A program made the translations under genes and the position numbers. Under the pieces are notes generated by a model that saw only the letters and a program-made list of their open reading frames with translations, was not told the DNA's origin and searched no databases. A DNA stretch of 22,763 bases, taken from assembly GCA_021780095.1 (NCBI GenBank), contig JAJXZK010000102.1, forward strand, positions 1 through 22,763, written 5' to 3'. Shown piece by piece: positions 7,846-17,300 of the stretch (the first letter of the stretch is position 1; every line of letters starts with the position of its first letter). This DNA is from Acidobacteriota bacterium (GTDB lineage: Bacteria; Acidobacteriota; Terriglobia; Terriglobales; Acidobacteriaceae).

Positions 7846-9102
7846 CTAAAATGCTGGGGACCCGTGAGTGGCTGAATGTTTGGCCAGTCGATGCAATTCG
7901 CCTCCGGCCATAAGAAATCCTCCCACACCATAAACATAACTCGACGTCGGAGGAACCACTCCCGGCTCGCTGTTGACCGATTGAATCGCGCCCAGTCGGC
8001 CATCTTGATACACATGGTCAAGCAGTCCCTTCCAGCCCTTTTTCACGACCGGTAAATAGGTGGCTGAATCCAGAATCCCCTGGTTGATTCCCCAGGCCAG
8101 CGCGTACACATAGAAGGCGGAGCCGGAAACCTCTGGAGCCGGATACGCGACCGGATCCAGCAAATCCGTGCGCCACAGGCCGTCGGACCCTTGCAGCGTT
8201 GCGATTCTCGATGCCATCTGCTTAAACTGCTCTACATACTTTGGCCGGCTCGGATAATCCTTCGGCATCGCATTGAGCGTCCGCGCAATGCCGGCCATCA
8301 CCCATCCATTGCCACGCGACCAGAAGATGAGTTGGCCGTTCTTGCTTCTCGCATTCAGGTAGGTCGCGTCTCGCGAATACAACTTCTCCTCCGGCCGATA
8401 GAGCAGGTTCGACGTGATCCAGAATTCGCGGTCCATATAATCCAGGTACGCGCGATTTCCGGTAGCCCGGTACAAATCCGCCCAGGTTGCAGGGCCCATA
8501 AAAAGCGCGTCGCACCACCACCAGACAGGTTTGCCCGGTACATCGGGACCCTTCCTCTGGGCGTCCAGCGTCTGCTTGGTCGGGAGCATCATTTTTCTTT
8601 GCTGGTAAATCTGGTACAGATCCAGATACGTTTGTCCCACCGCGTGGTCATTCGCGGGCGCGTCATCATCCGGCCCGACTGGATTCAGCTCCCAATCGAA
8701 CTTTTCCCCCATGCGAAGCATTGCGGATTGAAATCCCTGATCTGGCAAAGCACTTGCCGCCGTCATGTATCCCGCATACAGCGCGGCAAAGGTCCAGTCG
8801 CGAGCGAAATACTTTTCGGAATACTTCAGCTGCCAATTCCCTACCTTGCGAACCGCCTTGTCGATGGCCGCCGTTGTCAGCGCGGGAGAGAGTTTTGCCA
8901 GCTCTGGCGAAGTCGCGAGCACGTCGCCAATATGCGCGTCCCGCTGTCCTGGATTCGGCGCCGGCGAATTTTGCGGAATCCCCGTCGCAGCGAACGCCGA
9001 GAAACAGCATGCGCCTGCGAAGGCAAGCGTCAACGCCACTGCGGTTGTAGTTCTCTTGATGGAATTCCTCGATATTCCGAACCAAGTGCAGCGTATGTTC
9101 AT
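7846..9102 (-). CDS. Exported GH105 (GH88-like) unsaturated rhamnogalacturonyl/galacturonyl hydrolase
   Basis: 418 residues from the ATG at 9102, with an AGG-type binding site 7 nt upstream. A long basic n-region (MNIRCTWFGISRNSIKRTTT) and hydrophobic core ending near AFA (residue 39) form a signal peptide, so the enzyme should act in the periplasm. The (alpha/alpha)6 barrel shows the GH88/GH105 blocks: NDHAVGQTYLDLY (D152), KPVWWWCDALFMGP (D198, at the position of the general acid/base D143 of B. subtilis YteR), FWSRGNGWVMAGIARTL, DGLWRTDLLDP and PEVSGSAFYVYALAWGIN. Such enzymes hydrate and cleave the 4,5-unsaturated uronic acid left at oligosaccharide ends by pectate or rhamnogalacturonan lyases. 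It is 45 bp downstream of the GH42-like gene and 61 bp upstream of kduI, which uses its product. GH105 is favoured over GH88 because of the kduI and pectin context, but the exact substrate is inferred. Confidence 0.93.
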   Translation of the reverse strand: MNIRCTWFGISRNSIKRTTTAVALTLAFAGACCFSAFAATGIPQNSPAPNPGQRDAHIGDVLATSPELAKLSPALTTAAIDKAVRKVGNWQLKYSEKYFARDWTFAALYAGYMTAASALPDQGFQSAMLRMGEKFDWELNPVGPDDDAPANDHAVGQTYLDLYQIYQQRKMMLPTKQTLDAQRKGPDVPGKPVWWWCDALFMGPATWADLYRATGNRAYLDYMDREFWITSNLLYRPEEKLYSRDATYLNARSKNGQLIFWSRGNGWVMAGIARTLNAMPKDYPSRPKYVEQFKQMASRIATLQGSDGLWRTDLLDPVAYPAPEVSGSAFYVYALAWGINQGILDSATYLPVVKKGWKGLLDHVYQDGRLGAIQSVNSEPGVVPPTSSYVYGVGGFLMAGGELHRLAKHSATHGSPAF

Positions 9103-9147
9103 AGATCCAACCTCGCAAATTACTTCAAAGGAACGGAGCGACTGGCG

Positions 9148-12100
9148 TCATGCCAGATCAAATGGAACCTCGGCCACTTGTCCGGTCGCAAGATCATGCG
9201 CGACCAGTTTCCAGTTGCCCTTCGGATCGTTCATGGCAAACGGGACACGCTCGATATAGGGGCTGGAGGACAGCATTACATTGCGCGAGTATAGCTCGTA
9301 GGAGTCACCGGCAGGCGTGCGAAACTCCAGACGAACCACGCGGAATGTACCATCCGGCAGGGCACCCTCTCCGGTTAGAACAGCCTCCGCCATCGCTCCC
9401 GCGCGAGCCCCGCGTATCTCCACCTTCAGCACCGGCAAGGGCTGCTGCGACCGAGTAAACACGAGCGCGGTCCACGGGTCCAGCTTCGTCTTTACGGTGC
9501 TGGTCTGGCCCAGGTCTTTGCGGGCCCGCACGTCGTAGGTTTGGCAGGAAGTGTTCCATTCAACCGTGACTTCCTCTTCTTTTTCTAGCAGCGAGTTGTC
9601 AATGTTTACGCTCAGGTTCGGATCGATATCCGGAACCGCGCTGTCGGCCCGCAGTTTCGGATACGCGCCAAATCCACCGTCATCCGTCTGCGGGTTGCGG
9701 AACACACCGACCTGTTCGCACCCTCCATTGGAGAAGCGGACGATTTCCGTTCCCGGCAGCCGCTTACCGTCCGACCCCAGCACGCGCACCTGCGGTTTTA
9801 CATTGGCCAGCGCAAACACACTCTCCATCAATTCTGGAAGACTCGAAACTGAATTTCCTTTCAGGCGCAGATACGCGTAGTCGGCAATTTCCAGGTTCAG
9901 AAAGATGGCCCGTCCGGATCCATATTGGTTCACGATCACCAACGGCACATCTCCGCAATGCGCCAGCGCTTTGCCAGAGACTTCGACGACCGTTGCATCT
10001 GCAGGTTGCAATGCGCGCAGCTGCTTGCCTTCCAGTTGGACTGCGCCTTCATTGCCCGTACCCGTCACAGTTTTCCCGAAAGTGCGAGCCGGACCATGAG
10101 CAATGCCGAACACGTCATCCAGTTGGCCGCCATAGTTCCGGCCTTTGCCATCCACATCGGCGTTTCCATTCGCCGGAAAATATCCGGCTAGTTTTGCGCC
10201 GCTAATATCGCGTCCGTGCCCATCCAGATCAGCAGCACGGCAGTCCGCCACGAGCGTTCCGCCTGCTTGCACGAATGCCCGTATCTGCTGAACTTCCTCT
10301 ACGCAGACAGCTACCGACTGTGGCATGATGAAGACTTTGTATTCCCCGGAACTCAAATCTCCGGCGGCGATGCGGTCTTTGCCCACAAAGTTATATTGCA
10401 GCGCCACGTCTTCCACCAGCTTCGTCCAACTGTTGCGTACAGCTACGCACACGCTGTCGCTGTCGCCGCCGCTTTTCAGCATCCACTCCCGCGCATATTT
10501 CAGGTTGTCCAGCAGCCAATGCGCCTGGATCGATGCCTGCGAGTAGTGGATCGCGATGCCATCGTGCTTGCGGGTGGAGTTGATCATCAACTTGCCCACG
10601 CCTGCGCGTAATTCGTGGAACGTATCCGAAAATGTTTCGGCCGACGCCGTCAGCTTGCCGGTGCGTTGATTCACAAATTCGTTGCCGGCCTCGTTGTCAT
10701 CCCAAATTAACGCGGCATTGTGGCGATGGAAGAGTCCCCACCAGATGGGTCGAACTTGCCGCTTCTGGTCGATGCGCTCCTTCTCTGTCAACGTGTGTCC
10801 GGAAACGGCTCCGAATCCGTGCGTCGAAATCATGATGACGGACGGATTCAGGGAGCGAATCACTTCGACATTGTTGCCGATGTTGTAGGGCTCAATCACA
10901 TCGATCGCGCGCACAACCTGCTCGTAGTTGTACCACCCGAAGGCGAACGGGCATTGGCCGCCTTCCGTCGCGCATAATGCGTACGGGTCTTCCGCCTTGC
11001 AGATGTCCGCGGCCCGCTTCACCCCGTCTGCAAATGTCTCGTCCATGAAATTGCGGAAGTCGCACCACGGGCTTACATTCCAGTGACGGGTGGAAGTGAT
11101 TTCTCCCAGCTCTTTGAAGTACCGGTTCACGAACGCTGCCACCGCGCCCCAACTCTTGAAGGTTGTTGGCTTGTCCGGGGCATTCCAGGAACCTAGGCCA
11201 CCCCAGCGAGCATTCGCCTGATCGAGCGGTCCCATCTGCTTTTCCAGCGATGCATCGTCCAGCACTGGAACCGAAAGCGACTCGCGCGCAACCGCCAGGA
11301 TCGGATTCCAACTGTCACTCATCACCGTGTTCCCTCTTGGTTCCGGGAAGCTGGTACCCCATTCCTGGTTGAACTGGCCAATGGTTTGGTACCGCGCCTT
11401 CAGGCCAGCTAAAGCAACCGCCTCAAAGGCCCGATCTGTCGTTGTGTAGTCGATCATGGCGCCGGTCTTCATCCATGCCGGCCACGCATCCAGCTTGCTG
11501 TCGTCCCAGTGGGTTGGCTCGCCAACGCCCCATTGCCGTCCGACGTGCGAAGGCAGCCCGTACATTGTGCGCAGATAGTCGGCGAATTTGTCGGTGCAGA
11601 ATTTCGAGTGGCAAAAATCGTTCGGCCGAATCTGATCGCCCTGGCCCAGTTCATCCGCGATGTTGTAAAAGAGCGGCCGGTACGGGCTGTGAATGCGGGC
11701 AAAGCGCGTAATGTGCTCGCGCAGATATTCCGTCGTCTTCGGATCGTTGACACAAGGATTGCGCACCCACAAATCCAGGTCCTGCCGATTCGTACTCACC
11801 TTGGTCAGCAAGGTCCGCCATTCCGGCTGGTTCTTGTGGTAAATCGAGAAGACCTCCCACGCCATCTGCTCCACATAAAATTTGAAATCGTTATCCAGGA
11901 CGGGGTCGAAATCATCATTGACATACGCGATGATCGAATCCATCCCGGCCGCGCGCAGTTGATCGTAAAATCCGTCGGGATAGTGAGCCCAGCTGATGGT
12001 GTGAAAATCATTCCACGGGGTATGTTCCGGCGACAGCATAAATTTGGCCGTAGCCACCTGCGGAACTCCATTCACCGTGACCCGAATCCAGTTCACATAG

Positions 12101-12450
12101 GTCAGGCCGGCGCGCATATTGAACGAAAATGGCACCGTCACCGTCCCCGGCCCGACTGACAATGTCTGCTCACCGCTCACCCGGCCAAAGCTGTCGATCC
12201 ATCGCACCACCACCGGACCCGAGACAGCCCGCAGAAAACGGAGGTGGCCGCTCAACACTCCATCCTGGTTTGCCACTTCCCGATCGAGCTTGATTCGCCC
12301 CAGCACCATCGCGTCCGGTCCGGTGGTCGCCGCTTCAGCGGAATCTCGGGTTGCCTGTCCCATCCCGATCAATGCCGGGCTAAGCACGGCAGAAGCAACG
12401 GCGCTGCGGAGGAATCCTCTCCGGCTGGCATCATACTTTTTACGATTCAA
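9148..12450 (-). CDS. Tat-exported GH42-like beta-galactosidase homologue
   Basis: 1100 residues. The start is TTG at 12450 with GGAG 7 nt upstream; the ATG just upstream runs into a stop. The twin-arginine motif SRRGFLRS (9-16), followed by a hydrophobic stretch, indicates Tat export. Residues about 45-140 form a beta-sandwich. A TIM barrel follows from about 145, with DEL in FYNIADELGQG (E267, candidate acid/base). A GH42-like insert comes next, with C280 and C285 in FCHSKFCTDKFADYLRTMYG and QFNQEWGTSF. E496 in CATEGGQCPFAFG is the candidate nucleophile. Residues about 640-790 (YSQASIQAHWLLDN, EYKVFIMPQSVAV, FVQAGGTLVADCRA) match the amidotransferase-like trimerisation domain of GH42, and C-terminal beta domains follow. 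It is longer than usual GH42 (about 650-700 residues). Being first in the operon, it may remove galactose from pectin side chains. Its activity is less certain because the classical Asn-Glu is Asp-Glu here. Confidence 0.85.
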   Translation of the reverse strand: MNRKKYDASRRGFLRSAVASAVLSPALIGMGQATRDSAEAATTGPDAMVLGRIKLDREVANQDGVLSGHLRFLRAVSGPVVVRWIDSFGRVSGEQTLSVGPGTVTVPFSFNMRAGLTYVNWIRVTVNGVPQVATAKFMLSPEHTPWNDFHTISWAHYPDGFYDQLRAAGMDSIIAYVNDDFDPVLDNDFKFYVEQMAWEVFSIYHKNQPEWRTLLTKVSTNRQDLDLWVRNPCVNDPKTTEYLREHITRFARIHSPYRPLFYNIADELGQGDQIRPNDFCHSKFCTDKFADYLRTMYGLPSHVGRQWGVGEPTHWDDSKLDAWPAWMKTGAMIDYTTTDRAFEAVALAGLKARYQTIGQFNQEWGTSFPEPRGNTVMSDSWNPILAVARESLSVPVLDDASLEKQMGPLDQANARWGGLGSWNAPDKPTTFKSWGAVAAFVNRYFKELGEITSTRHWNVSPWCDFRNFMDETFADGVKRAADICKAEDPYALCATEGGQCPFAFGWYNYEQVVRAIDVIEPYNIGNNVEVIRSLNPSVIMISTHGFGAVSGHTLTEKERIDQKRQVRPIWWGLFHRHNAALIWDDNEAGNEFVNQRTGKLTASAETFSDTFHELRAGVGKLMINSTRKHDGIAIHYSQASIQAHWLLDNLKYAREWMLKSGGDSDSVCVAVRNSWTKLVEDVALQYNFVGKDRIAAGDLSSGEYKVFIMPQSVAVCVEEVQQIRAFVQAGGTLVADCRAADLDGHGRDISGAKLAGYFPANGNADVDGKGRNYGGQLDDVFGIAHGPARTFGKTVTGTGNEGAVQLEGKQLRALQPADATVVEVSGKALAHCGDVPLVIVNQYGSGRAIFLNLEIADYAYLRLKGNSVSSLPELMESVFALANVKPQVRVLGSDGKRLPGTEIVRFSNGGCEQVGVFRNPQTDDGGFGAYPKLRADSAVPDIDPNLSVNIDNSLLEKEEEVTVEWNTSCQTYDVRARKDLGQTSTVKTKLDPWTALVFTRSQQPLPVLKVEIRGARAGAMAEAVLTGEGALPDGTFRVVRLEFRTPAGDSYELYSRNVMLSSSPYIERVPFAMNDPKGNWKLVAHDLATGQVAEVPFDLA

Positions 12451-12786
12451 GGCATGTCTCCGTGTTCATGTGGGTCGGTTCGTTCAGCGGAACCGGAGGT
12501 GAATGAAGGTGAGGTTGGCAGCATTCAACCTCCAGGATTTCAGGTTGCGGGCTTGTCGATCTGGGTTTCTCAATCCATTGCCTCGAATCGTTAGGATTCT
12601 CGGTAAAAGTAGAATACTCTTGAACGGAAGTATACGTAATTGATTCTGATTCGACGAAAAACAATAGCCTGCAAATCGTAATCCCTCGGGTCTCGCCGCT
12701 TTGGCCTCGCAGAGTTCGTTGACACTCAAGAGGCAAAAGGCCCAGGCGTGCTGCCGGGGATGGAATTTGGCAGTTCAGGAGCTTAT
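12451..12786. promoter_or_regulatory. Divergent promoter region between the pectin operon and the DUF4832-DUF5107 pair
   Basis: 336 bp without a credible gene, separating two divergent transcription units, so it should hold both promoters. A GAATC/GATTC inverted repeat (12585-12589 and 12595-12599) and two more GATTC copies (12642-12646, 12648-12652) lie within 70 bp. An imperfect dyad, GAATACT (12612-12618) with AGTATAC (12629-12635), lies between them. These could be operator elements. No convincing -35/-10 pair was found on either strand; TTACGT-17-TATTCT on the minus strand is weak. Confidence 0.5.
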
Positions 12787-14313
12787 ATGCACCGCTTCAG
12801 ATTGGCCGTCCTTCTGTTCTGTGCCGGGTGTTTCTCCGTGGGGTATTCCGGACCTATCTTCGCGCAATCGACGACGGATATCGTGACCATCAAGCCGAAA
12901 TCATTCGATGGCACGTTGGTGAATCCGGATATTGGCTTCACTACGTTTCAACGCTTCAACGGCGACAGCCTGAACGCCGGCACCAAATGGACAGAGGGCT
13001 TCCCCATCGAGTATCAACCCTTCGATGGGACCCTCCAGACCAAAGACTTTCCCATGACCACGATCGCTTACTTCCGGGTCTATTGGCGATTTATTGAACC
13101 CCAACAGGGCGTGTACAACTGGGCTATGTTGGACAAAGCCTTGCAAACTGCCCACACGCGCCACCAGACATTAATGTTGCGGATCGCGCCCTACGGCACC
13201 GGGCCGGAGAGCGATGTTCCAGATTGGTACAGAAAAGTTACGGGAGAAGCCCTTCGCAAGGCTCCCGGCGATGGTCGCCATTCCTCGTGGTATCGTCCGT
13301 TGCCCAGCAGTCAACCCGATTGGGCTCCGTATGAAGCGCAATGGATGGTTGACCCCATGAATCCAGCGTATGTGCATTTCTTTGGCGATATGATACGAGC
13401 GCTGGGCGCGCGCTATGATGGCAATCCAGACCTGAACGTGGTCGACATTTCCATCGTCGGCCCCTGGGGAGAAGGCGCCGGCACACCCCTGCTGACCACA
13501 CCGGTGATGCATGCCCTGATGGATAGCTACGTGAATTCATTCCACAAGACGCCGCTCGTCGTGCAGCCCACCGATCCCAAAACGGATGAGTATGCTGTGT
13601 CGAAGGCCAACGTGGGATGGCGAGCCGACTGCCTGGGGGATATGGGCGGCTTCAACAAAAAATGGAACCACATGACTGACTATTATCCGGAAGCGGTGAT
13701 CGAAGACGGCTTGCAGGACGCCTGGAAGAAAGCTCCGGTCACCATGGAGGCCTGCTGGGTGATGCAGACCTGGGCGGATCGCGGCTGGGACGTGCACTAC
13801 ATTATTGACCAGGCGATCAAGTGGCACGTCTCCTCCTTCAACGCCAAGTCGTCCGCGGTTCCGAAAGATTTGTGGCCGGAGGTGAATCGCTGGCTGCAAC
13901 ACATGGGCTACCGGTTCGCATTGCGCCGGTTTACTTATCCGGCGGTCATCGGACCGGACAGGAAAATTGCATTCACTTCCTGGTGGGAAAATGATGGAGA
14001 CGCGCCCTGCTATCGAAAATTTCCGCTGGCATTGCGGTTGAGTAACAAGCAAACCAGAGCCGTCATGATGACAGGCGCCGACATTCGCACCTGGATGCCA
14101 GGCGACAATCTCTACAACAATTCCGTTTTTATTCCAGCCAATCTGCCCGATGGAGATTATGAAGTGAGCATCGCCATTGTTGACCCCGCGACCCGCGAAC
14201 CCGCAATCAAGCTCGCAATTCAAGGCATGGATGCCGATGGGTGGTACTCCTTGGGCAATGTGTCTGTTCATCAATCGCTGGCGGAAGCGAAACCGGCTCC
14301 GTCGCATCCATAA
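12787..14313 (+). CDS. Exported DUF4832 protein, predicted TIM-barrel glycosidase-like (copy B)
   Basis: 508 residues from the ATG at 12787, chosen because AGGAG (12777-12781) lies 5 nt upstream and the protein then opens with a signal peptide (MHRFRLAVLLFCAGCFSVGY, cleavage near FAQ). A 13-residue in-frame extension lacks these features. Its sequence closely follows the protein at 4877-6385: FQRFNGDSLNAGTKWTEGFP, AYFRVYWRFIEPQQGVYNW, GPWGEGAGT (E229), PVTMEACWVMQTW (E321) and MPGDNLYNNSVFIP. It has an extra loop around residues 155-185, while copy A has an insertion around 250-272. The barrel and paired glutamates suggest a glycoside hydrolase (inference). It is followed after 79 bp by the DUF5107-TPR gene on the same strand, probably as one transcript, and it diverges from the pectin operon. 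Confidence 0.87.
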   Translation: MHRFRLAVLLFCAGCFSVGYSGPIFAQSTTDIVTIKPKSFDGTLVNPDIGFTTFQRFNGDSLNAGTKWTEGFPIEYQPFDGTLQTKDFPMTTIAYFRVYWRFIEPQQGVYNWAMLDKALQTAHTRHQTLMLRIAPYGTGPESDVPDWYRKVTGEALRKAPGDGRHSSWYRPLPSSQPDWAPYEAQWMVDPMNPAYVHFFGDMIRALGARYDGNPDLNVVDISIVGPWGEGAGTPLLTTPVMHALMDSYVNSFHKTPLVVQPTDPKTDEYAVSKANVGWRADCLGDMGGFNKKWNHMTDYYPEAVIEDGLQDAWKKAPVTMEACWVMQTWADRGWDVHYIIDQAIKWHVSSFNAKSSAVPKDLWPEVNRWLQHMGYRFALRRFTYPAVIGPDRKIAFTSWWENDGDAPCYRKFPLALRLSNKQTRAVMMTGADIRTWMPGDNLYNNSVFIPANLPDGDYEVSIAIVDPATREPAIKLAIQGMDADGWYSLGNVSVHQSLAEAKPAPSHP

Positions 14314-14392
14314 TCCGTTTAGGCGAAATCTGCATAGATAGAAAGCCCCGCAACACGAAAGAATTGAACCCATGATTCGGGAGAGCTAAAAC

Positions 14393-17300
14393 ATGAAAAT
14401 GACACGCTGCGTATTTCTGCCTTGCATCGCTCTGGCCTGCTGGTTGTCTTGCAGCTTGGCCCACAGCCAGTCGGCCGCTGCGCCGACCTCCGGTAACGCG
14501 GTGCACGCATGGGAAGGCACGATTACCATCCCAACCTATAAGCTCGGTCCCGCCGATCCCAATCCAGCATTCCCGCTGGTCAGCAAGTCTCCCGTCTATC
14601 CCTACACCATGCTTGACGATCTGACGGACGACCGCGTGCCCATGACCTATCGCGCGATCTACCTCGAGAACAAATATTTAAAAATCACCATCCTGCCAGA
14701 TCTGGGCGGCCACGTCTATTCCGTCTACGACAAGATCGATCGTCGTGAAGTCCTCTATCGCGACAATGTCATTAAGTATGGTCTGGTCGGGCCGCGCGGC
14801 GCGTGGATCTCCGGCGGCATGGAATTCAGTTTTCCTTTCGCGCACACCACCGATAGCGTGTCCTCGGTCAACTCTGTGTTGCGTCACAATCCAGATGGCA
14901 GCGCTACCTCTATTGTCGGCGCGGTGGATTGGGTCTCGAACATGCATTGGGAAATCTCCATCACCTTGCGACCGAACACGGCTCGCGTGGAAGAAGGCGT
15001 GACGCTCTTCAATTCCACGCCGCGCAATCATCTCTACCTCTTCTGGACCAACACAGCTGTCAAAGCCACCGACGACCTGCAATATATCTACCCAATGCGT
15101 GAAACCATTTATGACGATCCGTTTGCCGTCGCGCAGAGCTGGCCAGTCTGGAACGGCGTCGATCAAAGTTGGTACAAGAACGATGCCGGCGCCATGGCTG
15201 CCTTTGGCCGGGACGTGCAGCGGAACTTTTTCGGTATTTATTACCATGCGTCTAACTACGGCGTCGTGCACGTGGCTGATTTCCGCCAGGACCCGGGCAA
15301 GAAAATATGGACGTGGGGAACCGCGCCGGTCGGAAAAATCTGGGATCACATCCTGAGCGATAACGACGGATCGTATAACGAAATCCAGAGCGGACGTTTC
15401 TACACCCAGGGCTATCGCGAATTCATGAACCCGCGCCGCGTCGAAACTTGGACAGAATACTGGTACCCGGTGCGCGGTCTGGATGGCGGATTTGTCGAAG
15501 CCACCCGCCAGCTCGCGATCAATGCCATCTATCCGTCAGACAGTTCTTCTCAATCGCAGATCAAATTGCTCGTCAGTCCTGTGGCAGCCGTTTCCGATGC
15601 AAGCATTGTCGTAAAGCAGGGATCCAGCGTGCTGCGCGAGTTTCATCACGTCAACTTCACTCCGCTGCAGACCGCTGCCTACTCCATCCCCGTACAAAAT
15701 GTGGGCGACGCCAGGAAGAATCTCAACGTCGAGATCGTATCGTCGCAAGGAAAAAAGCTGCTGGTATGGTCGGCGGCCAAGCCCATCGATGGGAATCCCA
15801 ACCTCGTTCCGCTAGCCGGCAAGCCCATTGCCCAGCCAATCCCGATCAACGCGCAAACACCCATCGAACAGCTGTATCTTCAGGGAGTTTTCCTCGAGAA
15901 AACAGGAAATCAACTGGGAGCACTCAAGTTCTTCGATCGAGTTCTGGCGCAGGACTCCGGATATGTTCCCGCACTACTGAAAGAAGCCTGGTACAGCTAT
16001 AGTGCCGCGGACTTCACGAAAGCCGAATCGCTGATCGCGCGCGCAGCCGATCGCGACACCGAAGATCCATACATTGCGTACACCCACGGCGTTATCGATC
16101 GAGCCGACGGGCGTCTGTCGCTCGCGGACGATGCCCTGTGGAATGCAATCCACTATGGCGCTGCCATCGCGCCTGGGCCAACTCTCGCCGCCTCTTATGT
16201 GGAGTTGGGAGAGATTGCTCTTCGTCAACAAATGCCGACGCAGGCAGTCGATCTGTTGAAGTCTGCGGTCGGCTATAACCCCGACGATGCGTTCGCGCTC
16301 GCCGATCTTGCCGCAGCCGAACGGTTGAGCGGCAACCAACGCGATGCGGCGAAGTACTCTGCCGAAGCGGTGCAGAAAATGCCTGTGCTTCCCTACGCGC
16401 TGGCAGAACAATGGCTCGACGCGAACGCAGCGGCCGGTTCAGCTTCGTCGTCAAAGCCGACCTGGACCAGCATCATTAGCGCCGATCCGCAGAACTATCT
16501 GGCTGTTGCGTCCTGGTATCACAGCATCGGAGCTTGGCAGTCCTCGGATGCGGTTCTTCACCTTGCCGAAGCGAATCCATCCGGCTCGGAAATTGCGCCT
16601 ATGGTCGACTACTACCTGGCGTCGAACGCGCGCCAGGTAGGACACGATCAGCAGGCAGATGCCTATGCGCAAAAGGCCGCAGCCTCAACCGTTACCAGCA
16701 CCTTCCCAAATCGCCTGGAAGATGTGGCTGTGCTGCGCGAAGCCTTGCAGCACAACACTGCGGATGCGCAAGCGCAGTACTCGCTCGGCAATTTTCTATT
16801 CGCAAAGGATCAATACGACCAAGCGGCGGCATTGTGGCAAAAAGCGCTCGGCGAAGGATTTAAAAATGCGGTGCTGCTGCGCAACCTGGGCGTGTATCAA
16901 TGGCATGTGAAGCACGACCTCGCCAGCGCGGCCGGCAATTATTCGCAAGCCATCCATATGACTCCCCAGGATTATCGTCTATATCCGGATCTGGATGAGA
17001 TTTATGCCGAGCAGGGCAACACCTCGGCCCGGACGGCTCTATTCCAGAACGCGCCGCGTGCGGTACTCGATCAGGACACGGTTCGCGCCCGTCGCGCTCT
17101 TTTCTTCCTTGAGCAGGCAACGTACGACGACGCGATGGCCCTTTTCGCCAACCATGACTACAAGCCGTGGGAAGGTGGCGTAGTCATGCACAACATGTTT
17201 GTCTTCGCCAACATTGCAGAAGGCAAGCGAGCGCTCCAGAATCACCATCCCGACGCCGCCGAGGCTTCGTTCCGCAAGGCACTTGAGTATCCGGTCAATC

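Noticed and set aside
14438..14458. Lipoprotein signal at the LSC motif in DUF5107 copy B
   Set aside because: The residues around C20 fit a lipobox poorly and a signal peptidase I site (AHS) follows; left as an ordinary signal peptide.
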